Positions 7,088-17,153 of a DNA stretch of 64,000 nucleotides are shown in pieces. This DNA is from Lachnospiraceae bacterium (GTDB taxonomy: Bacteria; Bacillota; Clostridia; Lachnospirales; Lachnospiraceae): positions 122,689-186,688 of the forward strand of contig CAJTEW010000005.1 of NCBI GenBank assembly GCA_910575605.1, given 5' to 3'. The notes below the pieces were generated by a model. The model was not told where the DNA came from and ran no database searches. It worked only from the letters and a program-made list of their open reading frames with translations. Position numbers and translations under genes: made by a program. Each line of letters starts with the position of its first letter. Positions within the stretch are counted from its first letter, which is position 1.

Positions 7088-7963
7088 TTAAAAGTTTACT
7101 CTCCCCTGCAGCCACATATCTGCCTTAAAACGTCTGCCCGGCGCTGGCTCTCCTGTTACCTCATTTACTGGTACACAGATATCAAATGTTAAGTCATTTA
7201 CCTCAAGCCTCATAATATAAATATCTTCTTTGCTGTATTCATTCTTAACAACATCAAGAGATTTTATTTCTCCCATAATAGAATATCTGTCACATTCCAC
7301 TCCATAAGGCATAATATACGTATCCACGATACTAAATACATCTTCCGTCACTAATCGCCTGGAAACCTCGGAATATGTATCTATATCATCAAGGGTAAGA
7401 CTTTCAATTGCCACAGGGTCACCGTTTTTTGCTGCATCCATAAGCAGCATTCTGTTAGTTACTTCCTCCTTTTGTTTTCTTACCTGAAGCTTATCCTTTT
7501 TTATTGGAAGAAGAATTGTTCCAGAATTACACAAACCAGATAAGGTAACAGAAGTATATTTTACCTTATCCTTTGTTAATTCACGTTCTTTCAAATATTC
7601 CAGAGTATTTTGCATGTGGAATATTAAGCTGATTCCTATTTTTGTATCCTCACAAATTCCTATATATGACTCCCTGTCCATGCGTCTGTCAATAATTATA
7701 TCTGCATAGGATGTTATTCCTGTACCTATAAAAAATGGACAGTAGTATTGTTTTCTGAAATACTCGTTTATATCTATATCCCCATATAAGGATATACCAA
7801 TCCCTGCACCATATTCTCTTTGATACTCACAGAAATCCATTTCTTCTTCCATATAAACTAACTCATGGTAAGTAAATTTATTTTCTACATCTGATAGAAT
7901 CTCATACAATTCTTTTCTTGATTTAATTTTTCCAAATCCAACAGCCTTTAGATATTGATGCAT
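7088..7963 (-). CDS. DUF3881 family protein
   Basis: A 291-residue soluble protein that fits DUF3881, a conserved family I associate with Lachnospiraceae. Recognisable stretches are MHQYLKAVGFGKIKSRKELY at the N-terminus, YGAGIGISLYGDID in the middle and PGRRFKADMWLQGRVNF at the C-terminus. No catalytic motif, signal peptide or membrane segment is evident. It starts 3 bases after the serS stop codon, so it is the last gene of a serS-DUF3881 transcription unit; its function is unknown. Confidence 0.75.
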   Translation of the reverse strand: MHQYLKAVGFGKIKSRKELYEILSDVENKFTYHELVYMEEEMDFCEYQREYGAGIGISLYGDIDINEYFRKQYYCPFFIGTGITSYADIIIDRRMDRESYIGICEDTKIGISLIFHMQNTLEYLKERELTKDKVKYTSVTLSGLCNSGTILLPIKKDKLQVRKQKEEVTNRMLLMDAAKNGDPVAIESLTLDDIDTYSEVSRRLVTEDVFSIVDTYIMPYGVECDRYSIMGEIKSLDVVKNEYSKEDIYIMRLEVNDLTFDICVPVNEVTGEPAPGRRFKADMWLQGRVNF

Positions 7964-7965
7964 GT

Positions 7966-9252
7966 CTACTTCCTTTTTATCTCTGTTTTTCCACCCATGT
8001 ATGGACGAAGTAATTCTGGTATTTTTACAGATCCGTCCTCCTTGAGATTATTTTCCAAAAATGCAATTAACATTCTGGGGGGAGCAACTACTGTGTTATT
8101 AAGTGTATGTGCAAAATATTTACTTCCATCCTCACCTTTTACGCGAATACCAAGCCTTCTTGCTTGAGCGTCTCCAAGATTTGAACAACTTCCTACTTCA
8201 AAATATTTTTTCTGTCTTGGAGACCATGCTTCTACATCACAGGATTTAACTTTAAGATCAGCAAGATCACCGGAACAACATTCTAATGTACGCACCGGGA
8301 TATCAAGTGAGCGGAATAAATCTACTGTATTTTTCCAAAGAACATCATACCATTTTTTACTTTCCTCTGGTTTACATACAACAATCATCTCCTGTTTTTC
8401 AAACTGATGAATACGATAAACTCCTCTTTCTTCGATACCATGTGCTCCCTTTTCTTTACGAAAACATGGAGAATAACTTGTCAGTGTCTGCGGAAGCTGA
8501 TCCTCTGTCAGCATTGTATCAATAAACTTTCCTATCATGGAATGTTCACTTGTCCCAATCAGATATAAATCTTCTCCTTCGATTTTGTACATCATAGCAT
8601 CCATCTCTGCAAAGCTCATTACACCTGTCACAACATTACTTCTAATCATAAATGGAGGAACACAGTAGGTAAATCCTCTTTCGATCATAAAATCACGTGC
8701 ATAACTAATTACTGCTGAATGAAGTCTTGCAATATCACCCATCAGATAATAAAATCCATTTCCTGCAACCTTTCCTGCACTTTCTAAATCAATTCCATGA
8801 AATCTTTCCATAATCTCTGTATGATATGGAATCTCAAAATCTGGAACTACTGGCTCTCCAAATTTTTCAATTTCAATATTCTGGCTATCATCCTTTCCAA
8901 TCGGTACAGAAGGATCAATGATATTTGGAATAGTCATCATAATTTTCTTAATCTTTACTTCTACTTCTTTTTCTTCTGAAGACAGGCTTTCAATTCTTTC
9001 TGCACTTTCCTGAACTTTACACTTTAATTCCTGTGCTTCCTTTTTCTTCCCCTGAGCCATACATGCACCGATTTGTTTAGATATCTTATTCTTTTTTGCT
9101 CTAAGTGACTCTACCTCTCCTTTAATATCTCTGTTACGCTGATCTAGCTGCAGCACTTCATCTACAAGTGGAAGCTTGTCATCCTGAAATTTTTTCTTAA
9201 TATTCTCCTTTACAACATCCGGGTTCATCCTAACAAATTTAATATCCAGCAT
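7966..9252 (-). CDS. serS: Seryl-tRNA synthetase
   Basis: A 428-residue class II aminoacyl-tRNA synthetase that charges tRNA-Ser and tRNA-Sec. The N-terminal ~110 residues are the long antiparallel coiled-coil arm that grips the tRNA variable arm (LRAKKNKISKQIGACMAQGK). Motif 2 is SPCFRKEKGAHGIEERGVYR followed by HQFEKQE. The motif 3 region reads FAHTLNNTVVAPPRMLIAFL rather than the common bacterial LNGSGLAVGR, then PELLRPYMGG. The length is normal. A 12-bp gap separates it from the upstream DUF4446 gene, suggesting cotranscription from the parAB side. No T-box leader is visible. Confidence 0.97.
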   Translation of the reverse strand: MLDIKFVRMNPDVVKENIKKKFQDDKLPLVDEVLQLDQRNRDIKGEVESLRAKKNKISKQIGACMAQGKKKEAQELKCKVQESAERIESLSSEEKEVEVKIKKIMMTIPNIIDPSVPIGKDDSQNIEIEKFGEPVVPDFEIPYHTEIMERFHGIDLESAGKVAGNGFYYLMGDIARLHSAVISYARDFMIERGFTYCVPPFMIRSNVVTGVMSFAEMDAMMYKIEGEDLYLIGTSEHSMIGKFIDTMLTEDQLPQTLTSYSPCFRKEKGAHGIEERGVYRIHQFEKQEMIVVCKPEESKKWYDVLWKNTVDLFRSLDIPVRTLECCSGDLADLKVKSCDVEAWSPRQKKYFEVGSCSNLGDAQARRLGIRVKGEDGSKYFAHTLNNTVVAPPRMLIAFLENNLKEDGSVKIPELLRPYMGGKTEIKRK

Positions 9253-9264
9253 TTTCTATTCCTC

Positions 9265-9804
9265 CTATTTATCTATTATTTCATCACTGTCTAAACCATA
9301 TACATTTTCAAACATTGCTTTGTCGAGTGCCTCTGCTTCTTCTTCTGCCAGCTCAACAAAGCTCTCACCTTTTACAATCTCTTTTACATAAGTGTAGCAG
9401 CCTTCTCTGCTATGCATCGCATTAATTACCCAGCCGCTGTCATTTCCGTCAAGCATAGCAAGTGAAAAACTAAGCTTGCCTCCCATTTCATTAAAAGCAT
9501 CGTATTTTACAATTCCTACCTTATTATAAGTAGATGAAAGTTTTTTATTAATCTCTTTAATATCCTGCCTATTCTGCTTTGTAAATTTTAAAACTGATTC
9601 TACATCAGCAAATCCATCCATCATACTTTGTTCTAAGGATTTTCCATCCTTTCCTCTCATAAATGTCTGGTAAATACCTTTCAGGCGATTATATTTTACA
9701 TTAACATTTACATATAAAAGAAACAATACAAAAAGCATAATCAGCATAAAAAGAAATATAAATGCCGGATCTATCCCTAGAGCGTTTAGTACCTTACTTT
9801 CCAT
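9265..9804 (-). CDS. DUF4446 family membrane-anchored protein
   Basis: A 179-residue protein with one N-terminal transmembrane helix (IDPAFIFLFMLIMLFVLFLL, residues ~11-31), a short basic/coiled segment (ESVLKFTKQNRQDIKEINKK), then a cytoplasmic domain with VGIVKYDAFNEMGGKLSFSL, DGNDSGWVINAMHSREGCY and YVKEI, which identify DUF4446. The family often sits beside parAB near the origin in Firmicutes, as here (6-bp gap after parB). Role unknown; a link to chromosome segregation or the cell envelope is only contextual. Confidence 0.85.
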   Translation of the reverse strand: MESKVLNALGIDPAFIFLFMLIMLFVLFLLYVNVNVKYNRLKGIYQTFMRGKDGKSLEQSMMDGFADVESVLKFTKQNRQDIKEINKKLSSTYNKVGIVKYDAFNEMGGKLSFSLAMLDGNDSGWVINAMHSREGCYTYVKEIVKGESFVELAEEEAEALDKAMFENVYGLDSDEIIDK

Positions 9805-9810
9805 ATATAT

Positions 9811-10719
9811 TTATTCGTCCTTTCCAATACTCATTATCATATCGAACATTCGTTCTAGTTCTTTATCTGAATAATATTCTATCTCTATTTTACCTTGTCC
9901 ATTACCTTTAGAAGATATACTTACTTTTGTTCCCATAATTTCCTTCATTTTATTTGCAAGGTCATCATAAACAAATGAATTTTCAGGCTTTTTCTTTTCT
10001 GTCTGTTTTTTTGGATTCTTAATATCTTTTACCAGTTTTTCTGTTTCCCGTACACTTAACTTTTCATCAAATATACGATTTGCCAACTCATACTGTTGTT
10101 CTTTTTCATCAATGGCAAGAAGAGCTCTTGCATGTCCTGTAGATATCATGTCATCAACAATCATTTGCTGAACTCTGTCATCTAATTTTAATAAACGCAT
10201 AGAATTAGTAACTGCTGTTCTACTTTTTGATACTCTTTCAGCAACCTCATCCTGCTTAAGATTAAATTCCTCAAGAAGCTTTTTAAATGCTACAGCTTCT
10301 TCAATTGGATTTAAGTTTTCTCTTTGAATATTTTCAATGAGACTTATTTCTACAATTTCCTGTTCTGTATATTCCTTTACAATAACAGGTACCTCTTTTA
10401 ACCCTGCCATTTTAGCAGCACGCCAGCGTCTCTCCCCTGCAATTATCTCATAATAATCTTTTCGCTTTTGTACAATAAGTGGCTGAATAATTCCAAACTG
10501 TTTAATTGAATCAGACAACTCCAACAATGCATCTTCCTCAAATTTTTTCCGAGGTTGGTCTCTGTTTGGCTCAACATCATTTATTTTCATCATTTGGGCA
10601 CCTGATTTTAAATCATCATCTTCTGATAAATTATTATTACTGCTTACTGTTTTAATTGGTTTATTATCAGGAATTAAACTGTCAAGTCCTTTACCTAACC
10701 CCTTCTTTTTTACTGCCAT
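9811..10719 (-). CDS. parB: Chromosome-partitioning protein ParB (Spo0J-like)
   Basis: A 302-residue CTP-dependent DNA clamp that loads at parS. The N-terminal ParB/Srx domain has EPNRDQPRKKFEEDALLELS and the CTP-binding motif GERRWRAAKMAGL. The central HTH (LNLKQDEVAERVSKSRTAVT) binds parS. A charged linker (KNPKKQTEKKKPEN) leads to the C-terminal dimer domain. The N-terminal AVKKKGLGKGLDSLI is the usual ParA-contacting segment. It follows parA by 31 bp, and its parS targets are within 1.5 kb (11565, 11929, 12151). Confidence 0.97.
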   Translation of the reverse strand: MAVKKKGLGKGLDSLIPDNKPIKTVSSNNNLSEDDDLKSGAQMMKINDVEPNRDQPRKKFEEDALLELSDSIKQFGIIQPLIVQKRKDYYEIIAGERRWRAAKMAGLKEVPVIVKEYTEQEIVEISLIENIQRENLNPIEEAVAFKKLLEEFNLKQDEVAERVSKSRTAVTNSMRLLKLDDRVQQMIVDDMISTGHARALLAIDEKEQQYELANRIFDEKLSVRETEKLVKDIKNPKKQTEKKKPENSFVYDDLANKMKEIMGTKVSISSKGNGQGKIEIEYYSDKELERMFDMIMSIGKDE

Positions 10720-10750
10720 AATTTTCTCCTTATTAATTTAACATTTACTA

Positions 10751-11512
10751 CTACTCTCTTTTAATCACTTCATCAGCCAATTTTCTATAGCTTTCTGCAC
10801 CAGCAGATTTTGAATCGTATAAATTAATTGGCATACCAAAGCTTGGTGCTTCTGCAAGTCTGATATTTCTTGGTATAATTGTTTTGTATATATTCTGCTC
10901 CAAATTATCTTTTACATTTTCCACTACCTGAAGAGAAAGATTAGTTCTTGCATCATACATAGTAAATACAACGCCTTCTATTTCAAGTTCAGAATTTAAT
11001 CTATTCTTCACAAGTTCTACAGTATGAATCAATTGGCTTAAACCTTCAAGAGCATAGTATTCACATTGAATAGGAACAAGAACTGAACTGGCTGTAGTCA
11101 TAGCATTTATTGTTAACATACTCAACGAAGGTGGACAGTCGATAATAATAAAGTCATATTCATCCTTTACTTTATGTATCGCATTTTTTAAAATATATTC
11201 TTTATTTTCTAAATCAATCAATTCTATCTCAGCTGCTGATAAATCAATACTTGTTGGAATAAGATCCAAATTATCTATAAGTCCTTTTATAATAACTTCC
11301 TCAATATTGGCTTCGCCAATAATTAAATCATATATAGTTTTATCAACAGAATCCTTTTCCATACCTAATCCACTCGTCATATTTCCCTGTGGGTCCATAT
11401 CAACAGAAAGAACCCTCTTACCTTTTTCAGCTAAACAAGCGGAAAGATTAATTGCAGTAGTAGTTTTACCTACACCACCCTTTTGATTTGCTATAGCAAT
11501 AATTTTTCCCAT
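10751..11512 (-). CDS. parA: Chromosome-partitioning ATPase ParA (Soj-like)
   Basis: A 253-residue ParA/MinD-type ATPase that acts with ParB on origin segregation and, in relatives, on DnaA activity. The deviant Walker A is [18 protein letters not shown] at residues ~8-25, with Walker A' RVLSVDMDPQGNMTSGLGM and Walker B YDFIIIDCPPSLSMLT. Length is typical and complete, unlike the truncated ICE ParA at 2690. The start follows AAAGGTGATATATA. It is the first gene of parA-parB-DUF4446-serS, transcribed out of the parS-rich gap. Confidence 0.97.
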   Translation of the reverse strand: MGKIIAIANQKGGVGKTTTAINLSACLAEKGKRVLSVDMDPQGNMTSGLGMEKDSVDKTIYDLIIGEANIEEVIIKGLIDNLDLIPTSIDLSAAEIELIDLENKEYILKNAIHKVKDEYDFIIIDCPPSLSMLTINAMTTASSVLVPIQCEYYALEGLSQLIHTVELVKNRLNSELEIEGVVFTMYDARTNLSLQVVENVKDNLEQNIYKTIIPRNIRLAEAPSFGMPINLYDSKSAGAESYRKLADEVIKRE

Positions 11513-11564
11513 TATATATCACCTTTCCATTGTCAATAAAGATAGTATAACACAAAAGGAGGAA

Positions 11565-11580
11565 TGTTTCACGTGAAACA
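11565..11580. promoter_or_regulatory. parS site 1
   Basis: TGTTTCACGTGAAACA, the exact 16-bp Firmicutes parS consensus, extended one symmetric step to AATG...CATT. It sits 53 bp upstream of parA, so ParB binding may also affect parA expression. Confidence 0.95.
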
Positions 11581-11916
11581 TTGTTTTTTTTGAAGTTTTT
11601 TATAGTTTTTATATAAGCTGTGTTTTTTAGATAAGAACTCTATAATGGACTATAGAAGTCTTATTTCAAATAAAATAATATTATAATGAGCTAATTTATA
11701 ATTTTAACTAAAATCCTTTAAAAAATATTCACGACTAAATCTACATAATGAGTGAATTTACCTTTATTAAAAATGTTTTTAATTATTTTAAATAAGACTT
11801 CTTTAATTTATTCGTAACTGTTTTACTTTAAAATATAGTTTGTACAAAAACTATGATAAGTTAAATGAGTGACTTTTAGGGAGGTTATTTAACTTAAAAA
11901 AAAACTTATTTTAGAA

Positions 11917-11956
11917 ATAAGATTACAATGTTTCACGTGAAACATTGTAATCTTAT
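11917..11956. promoter_or_regulatory. parS site 2 within a 40-bp palindrome
   Basis: TGTTTCACGTGAAACA at 11929-11944, flanked by perfectly symmetric arms ATAAGATTACAA and TTGTAATCTTAT. Confidence 0.95.
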
Positions 11957-12137
11957 AAAACAAATCTTATAATTAAGTTACAATCTATTTTAAAAAATAA
12001 TATATATTAAAAAGATATGTTCTATATTTAGTAGTTTTTATAAGAAGAGTAAACATATTAACATTTTTTAAAACTATAAAAATGGTTTTTAAATAACTAC
12101 CCATAAATCTAATTGCTAATATGTAAATCAAGTTAAA

Positions 12138-12179
12138 AATATAGAATCAATGTTTCACGTGAAACATTGATTCTATATT
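12138..12179. promoter_or_regulatory. parS site 3 within a 42-bp palindrome
   Basis: TGTTTCACGTGAAACA at 12151-12166, flanked by symmetric arms AATATAGAATCAA and TTGATTCTATATT. It may double as a terminator for rsmG. Confidence 0.95.
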
Positions 12180-12249
12180 GCTAATAAATTATAATTTTTT
12201 AAACTATTTTTCATAAAGATTTTTAGAACTTCACTCTACTAAAAATTTC

Positions 12250-12942
12250 TTACAGCGGCTCTTTTCCCGGCATCCCAGCCTTTCTAGGATACTTTTTTGA
12301 TGTATTATTTACTTTTTTTATTTTTACTAAAGCCCTCTTCAAATCTGTATTTTGCAATTGAAACTTAACAATCTCTTCTACACTTCCCCCTAATATTTTT
12401 ACCGCATTAGATGATTTTTTTACCTCTTCATCTATATTACCAGACTTATATGATACAAACATTCCATTCTTTTTTACAAATGGAATACAATATTCTGATA
12501 ATGTAGCCAAATTTGCAACTGCACGAGATACACACAAATCAAATTGTTCTCTATATTCTTTCTTTTTTGCAATATCCTCTGCTCTTCCATGTACTGCTTC
12601 TATATTATTAAGTCCAAGCTCATTAATCACAGTATTTAAAAAGTTCACTCTCTTGTTCAATGAATCTAAAAGTATTATATGAAGATGTGGATAAACTATT
12701 TTTATTGGAATTCCTGGAAATCCTGCACCTGTCCCTATATCTATTACTCTATCTATCTTAGATAAATCAACAGCCTTTTCTATAGAAAGGCTGTCAACAA
12801 AATGTTTATCTACTACCTCATTATATTCAGTAATTGCAGTTAGATTCATAACCTTATTCCATTCCATCAGTAGTTCGTAGTATTTATGAAATTGCTTTCT
12901 TCTAGATTCATCTTTTATAATATCTTCTAATTTATCTTTCAT
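12250..12942 (-). CDS. rsmG: 16S rRNA (guanine-N7) methyltransferase RsmG/GidB
   Basis: A 230-residue SAM-dependent methyltransferase that modifies G527 (E. coli numbering) of 16S rRNA; its loss gives low-level streptomycin resistance in other species. The SAM site is RVIDIGTGAGFPGIPIKI at residues ~64-81, preceded by MNLTAITEYNEVVDKHFVDS, a hallmark of the family. The C-terminus ends RKAGMPGKEPL, as is usual. It follows mnmG by 39 bp and is the last gene of the rpmH-side gene string. Confidence 0.97.
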   Translation of the reverse strand: MKDKLEDIIKDESRRKQFHKYYELLMEWNKVMNLTAITEYNEVVDKHFVDSLSIEKAVDLSKIDRVIDIGTGAGFPGIPIKIVYPHLHIILLDSLNKRVNFLNTVINELGLNNIEAVHGRAEDIAKKKEYREQFDLCVSRAVANLATLSEYCIPFVKKNGMFVSYKSGNIDEEVKKSSNAVKILGGSVEEIVKFQLQNTDLKRALVKIKKVNNTSKKYPRKAGMPGKEPL

Positions 12943-12981
12943 AACAGTTCCTCTTATTCTTATTTATCCATAATATATTTT

Positions 12982-14895
12982 CTATTTATTTGTCATGCTA
13001 CTAATATACACCAATAAAACAGAAATGTCTGCTGGTGATACACCTGATATTCTTGAAGCCTGTCCGATTGATACAGGACGATATTCTTTCAATTTTTGAG
13101 CAGCTTCTATTCTTAAGCTTTTTACTTCATCATAATTAATATCGTCTGGTATCTTTTTCTTTTCCAACTTTTTAAACTGCACTACCTGTTTTTCCTGTCT
13201 TTTAATATATCCATCATATTTAATAGATATATTAACCTGTTCTTCTATTTCTTCTTTTAAATCTTCTGGAAATTCTGGTCTTTTATAATCTATTTTTGAA
13301 AGCGCATCATAAGACAGCTCTGGCCTTCTTATTAATTCTGAAAGAGTTGTTCCTGATACTAAAGGCGTACTTCCATATTTTTCTAATATACTCTGTACTG
13401 TATTATTAGTTCCAATATTAACACGAGATACTCTATCTATTTCTTCTTTTATTAATTTTTGCTTTAATAATAGTCTCCTATATCTTTCTTCTGATATTAA
13501 ACCAATATCATATCCTATCTTTGTCAGTCTCTGATCAGCATTATCCTGTCTAAGAAGAAGACGATATTCTGCTCTTGAAGTCATCATGCGGTAAGGCTCA
13601 TGACTTTCCTTTGTCACAAGATCATCTATTAAAACTCCAATATATGCCTGAGAACGATCTAATATAATACTCTCTTTTCCCTGCAATTTTCTTGCCGCAT
13701 TAATTCCAGCTATAAGACCTTGTGCTGCAGCCTCTTCATATCCTGAACTTCCATTAAACTGCCCGCCGCTAAACAATCCTTCTATATCACGAAATTCAAG
13801 TGAAGGTTTTAACTGCCTTGCATCTATACAGTCATACTCTATAGCATAAGCATTACGGACAATTTTTACATTTTCAAGTCCAGGCACTGTCCTATACATA
13901 TCATATTGAACATCCTCTGGAAGTGAACTAGACATACCTCCTATATACATCTCATTTGTCTCTAATCCCTCCGGCTCAATAAATACCTGATGCCTGCTTT
14001 TATCCGCGAATTTTACCACCTTATCTTCAATAGAAGGACAATATCTTGGACCTGTTCCTTCTATCATTCCTGAAAATAAAGGAGATCGATCAATATTTTT
14101 TCTTATAATTTCATGTGTACGTTCATTTGTATAAGTAAGCCAGCAGGACTGCTGTTCAATCTGTACATCCTTTGAATTTGTCGTAAAAGAAAAAGGAATT
14201 ATATGTTTATCACCAAATTGTTCTTCCATTTTACTAAAATCTACAGACCTTTTATCTATTCTAGCAGGAGTACCTGTCTTAAATCTGTACATTTTTATAC
14301 CAAGCCTTTTTAAAGAATCTGTCAGATGATTTGCAGCCTGAAGCCCATTTGGTCCAGTATTATTACTTACCTCACCATAAATACATCTTGCACAAAGATA
14401 GGTACCAGTACATAAAATTACAGCCTGCACATAATATATACCCCCTGATAGTATTTTTACACCTGTTATCTTACAATTCTCTGTCAAAATATCAGTTACC
14501 TCTGTCTGTTTAATTTCCAGATTACTCTGATTTTCCAATACCTGCCTCATAGTTCTGCTATAACATGCCTTATCTGCCTGTGCGCGAAGAGAATGAACAG
14601 CAGGTCCTTTAGATTTATTAAGCATTTTTGACTGAATAAATGTTCTATCAATTACCTTTCCCATCTCCCCTCCAAGAGCATCAACTTCTCTAACAAGATG
14701 CCCCTTGGAACTTCCTCCTATATTTGGATTACATGGCATTAATGCAATACTATCTACACTTACCGTAAATATAATTGTCTTAAAACCCAGCCTTGCCGCT
14801 GCAAGAGCTGCCTCACACCCTGCATGTCCGGCTCCAATAACTGCTATATCATATTTATCCTTATTTTCCCATACAGAATTTGCTGAATATTTCAT
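12982..14895 (-). CDS. mnmG: tRNA U34 modification enzyme MnmG (GidA)
   Basis: A 637-residue FAD protein that with MnmE adds the carboxymethylaminomethyl group to wobble U34 of certain tRNAs. The FAD Rossmann motif is [19 protein letters not shown] at residues ~19-37; [37 protein letters not shown] and [16 protein letters not shown] are family signatures. The first 35 bases overlap the end of mnmE; the start at 14895 is supported by GGAGAGG inside mnmE. Length is typical. Confidence 0.97.
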   Translation of the reverse strand: MKYSANSVWENKDKYDIAVIGAGHAGCEAALAAARLGFKTIIFTVSVDSIALMPCNPNIGGSSKGHLVREVDALGGEMGKVIDRTFIQSKMLNKSKGPAVHSLRAQADKACYSRTMRQVLENQSNLEIKQTEVTDILTENCKITGVKILSGGIYYVQAVILCTGTYLCARCIYGEVSNNTGPNGLQAANHLTDSLKRLGIKMYRFKTGTPARIDKRSVDFSKMEEQFGDKHIIPFSFTTNSKDVQIEQQSCWLTYTNERTHEIIRKNIDRSPLFSGMIEGTGPRYCPSIEDKVVKFADKSRHQVFIEPEGLETNEMYIGGMSSSLPEDVQYDMYRTVPGLENVKIVRNAYAIEYDCIDARQLKPSLEFRDIEGLFSGGQFNGSSGYEEAAAQGLIAGINAARKLQGKESIILDRSQAYIGVLIDDLVTKESHEPYRMMTSRAEYRLLLRQDNADQRLTKIGYDIGLISEERYRRLLLKQKLIKEEIDRVSRVNIGTNNTVQSILEKYGSTPLVSGTTLSELIRRPELSYDALSKIDYKRPEFPEDLKEEIEEQVNISIKYDGYIKRQEKQVVQFKKLEKKKIPDDINYDEVKSLRIEAAQKLKEYRPVSIGQASRISGVSPADISVLLVYISSMTNK

Positions 14896-16264
14896 TAATA
14901 AGATCCTCTCCTATCGTTTCACCTGTAATACTTCCCAATGACTCATATGCATCCATCAGATCAATAGAATAAAAATCCTCCGGCATCCCCAAATCTATAC
15001 TTTCATTTACCTTTTTTAATGATTCATATGCATTTTCAAGAGCTGCTTTATGGCGTATATTTGATATATATATTTCATCATTAAATGTAAGCTTACCTGC
15101 ATAAAACATATATTTCAAAGTATCCTCTAACTGTGAAATTCCTATATTTTCTCTGACTGATATTTCTATTACAGGAATATTATTTTTTTCATTATTAAGT
15201 TCATAATATTGTTTCATTACCTTATCTTTATCCACTATCATATCTAAATCTGATTTATTAAGCAATATTATCGCCTGTTTTCCCTGAATCATTTTCAAAA
15301 TTTCTCTATCATTTTCATCCAGGGAAACCGAAGAATCTATTACATAGAGAATTAAATCAGAAGCTTCAGCCTGATTTTTTGCCTTATCTACACCTATTTT
15401 TTCTACAATATCATCTGTAATTCTAATTCCAGCTGTATCCATAATATTAAGTGATATTCCCTGTAAGCTTATATGCTCCTCTAGAACATCTCTTGTAGTT
15501 CCGGCTATATCTGTAACAATTGCTCTTTCCTCTCCTAAAAGTTTATTTAGAAGTGAAGATTTTCCTGCATTTGGTTTTCCAACAATTACGGTATTAATTC
15601 CCTCCTTCATAATTCTTCCACTATCACATCCAGTCAGAAGTTTTTCTATTTCTTTTAATAGAATAAAAAGAGATTCTTTTAACTTTTCATTATAACCATC
15701 TATACATATATGCTCTGGATCATCAAGTGCTGATTCTATAAAAGCTGTATGGTAAATAATTTCATTTCTAATATCATTAATTTTATTTTTTATATTTCCC
15801 TTTAATTGCCCTATAGAATTTTTCAGGGCATATTCATTTTGTGAAGCAATTAAATCACCTACTGCCTCTGCCTGAGAAAGGTCAAGACGTCCATTTAAAA
15901 ATGCCCTTTTTGTAAATTCTCCCGGTTCTGCAGGTCTGGCACCATATTTGATAAGTGTCTCTAAAACACGTTTTACAACATAAACACCACCATGACAGTT
16001 TATTTCTACTGTATCCTCGCCGGTATAAGTATGAGGCTCTCTCATAAGCATAACAAGAACCTCATCAATCATGTTATCTCCGTCTATAATATATCCATAA
16101 TGAATCGTATGTGACTTTTGTCTGGAAATCCTTTTTTCTTTCTTTCCTTTATATATTTTATCTATAATTTCTATAGCTTTACTTCCACTCATTCTTACTA
16201 TTCCGATTCCTGACGGACTTACTGCAGTAGATATGGCAGCAATTGTATCATTATATTCTTTCAT
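14861..16264 (-). CDS. mnmE: tRNA modification GTPase MnmE (TrmE)
   Basis: A 467-residue GTPase, partner of MnmG. The N-terminal folate-binding domain ([20 protein letters not shown]) is followed by a helical domain holding an inserted G domain: G1 [18 protein letters not shown]2 AGTTRDV, G3 DTAGIR, G4 LLNKSDLD. The C-terminus FSKFCMGK has the conserved Cys-x-Gly-Lys needed for modification. It begins 13 bp after a terminator-like hairpin that separates it from jag, so some independent expression is likely. Confidence 0.97.
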   Translation of the reverse strand: MKEYNDTIAAISTAVSPSGIGIVRMSGSKAIEIIDKIYKGKKEKRISRQKSHTIHYGYIIDGDNMIDEVLVMLMREPHTYTGEDTVEINCHGGVYVVKRVLETLIKYGARPAEPGEFTKRAFLNGRLDLSQAEAVGDLIASQNEYALKNSIGQLKGNIKNKINDIRNEIIYHTAFIESALDDPEHICIDGYNEKLKESLFILLKEIEKLLTGCDSGRIMKEGINTVIVGKPNAGKSSLLNKLLGEERAIVTDIAGTTRDVLEEHISLQGISLNIMDTAGIRITDDIVEKIGVDKAKNQAEASDLILYVIDSSVSLDENDREILKMIQGKQAIILLNKSDLDMIVDKDKVMKQYYELNNEKNNIPVIEISVRENIGISQLEDTLKYMFYAGKLTFNDEIYISNIRHKAALENAYESLKKVNESIDLGMPEDFYSIDLMDAYESLGSITGETIGEDLINEIFSKFCMGK

Positions 16265-16274
16265 ATAATAACCT

Positions 16275-16306
16275 CCAAAAAAACAGGGGTTAAAAACCCC
16301 TGTCTT
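16275..16306 (-). terminator. Intrinsic terminator between jag and mnmE
   Basis: On the minus strand GACAGGGGTTTTTAACCCCT then GTTTTTTTT: a compact GC stem and a U run just past the jag stop codon. Confidence 0.85.
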
Positions 16307-16309
16307 TAT

Positions 16310-17140
16310 TTACCTATTACGTACTAAGGTTACAACAACCTTCCTATACGGCTCTTCACCTTCACTATGTGTTGATACTGCCGGGTCAGACTGAAGTGCT
16401 GAGTGAATAATCCTTCTTTCGTATGGATTCATAGGCTCTAAGGCTACAGTCCTTCTTGTTCTTTTTACCTTACTTGCAATATTTTTTGCAAGATTTTCAA
16501 GTGTCTCTTTTCTTCTTCTTCTATAATCTTCCGTATCAAGTTTAACTCTTACATATTCTTCCTGCATCTTGTTTGCAACTCTATTTGTAAGATATTGAAG
16601 AGAATCTAAAGTTTGTCCACGTTTTCCTATCAATATTCCCATATTATCTCCCTCCATATTAATAGAAAGAGCTCCTTCTTCATCTATAGTTGATGTTACA
16701 CTAACATCTCCCATATCCATAGCCTTTAATACATCCAGTACAAACTTTTCACATGTTTTAATTGTAATATCCTCTACTTTTTCAAGCTTAATATCTGTCT
16801 TTTTCTCCTTTTTTGTTTCTTTTCTAATTTCCTTTTTCTGCTCTTTTTTAGGTTCTCTCTTTACTTCCTTTTTTGTTTCTTTTTTTACTTCTTTTTTTAT
16901 TTCCCTTACTGGTTCTTTTTCTGTTTCTCTAACCGGCTCTTTGTCTATTTCCTCTACAGGCTTCTCTTCCTCCTTCTTACGGGCTTTTATAACAGCCTGC
17001 TTCATTCCTATACCAAGAAATCCTGCGCTTCCCTTTTCAACAACTACATAATCCAGACGATCACTTGTTACACCCAGCTGAATCAATGCCTCTGTAATAG
17101 CATCATCTAACGTTTTTGCTGATACTGTAATGTAATCCAT
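16310..17140 (-). CDS. jag: Jag/KhpB RNA-binding protein
   Basis: A 276-residue protein with an N-terminal Jag domain (MDYITVSAKTLDDAITEALI), a long highly charged linker of Lys/Glu repeats (residues ~70-135: KKEVKKETKKEVKREPKKEQ and similar), a KH domain with MGILIGKRGQTLDSLQYLTN and a C-terminal R3H domain with MNPYERRIIHSAL. It binds RNA, usually with KhpA, and affects cell division and elongation in relatives. I start at MDYITV (17140), where homology begins and a GGGG-containing site precedes; the open frame extends upstream into yidC. It lies 13 bp after yidC. Confidence 0.92.
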   Translation of the reverse strand: MDYITVSAKTLDDAITEALIQLGVTSDRLDYVVVEKGSAGFLGIGMKQAVIKARKKEEEKPVEEIDKEPVRETEKEPVREIKKEVKKETKKEVKREPKKEQKKEIRKETKKEKKTDIKLEKVEDITIKTCEKFVLDVLKAMDMGDVSVTSTIDEEGALSINMEGDNMGILIGKRGQTLDSLQYLTNRVANKMQEEYVRVKLDTEDYRRRRKETLENLAKNIASKVKRTRRTVALEPMNPYERRIIHSALQSDPAVSTHSEGEEPYRKVVVTLVRNR

Positions 17141-17153
17141 TCTTTTAATCCCC

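Larger units (their letters stand above)
11513..12249. other. AT-rich gap with parS cluster
   Basis: 737 bp between rsmG and parA with no open reading frame of note. It is extremely AT-rich and holds three perfect parS sites. An inverted pair GAAGTCTTATTT (about 11655-11666) and AAATAAGACTTC (about 11790-11802) is also present. In Bacillus this position carries noc; no noc-like gene is present here. Confidence 0.85.

Noticed and set aside
8797..8979. Open frames antisense to serS, gyrB, cheA, flgK and other core genes
   Set aside because: They are shadows of well-supported genes, without ribosome sites or domains.
11513..12249. Small noc-like or other gene in the parS gap
   Set aside because: All frames are short and stop-rich; the region is extremely AT-rich.
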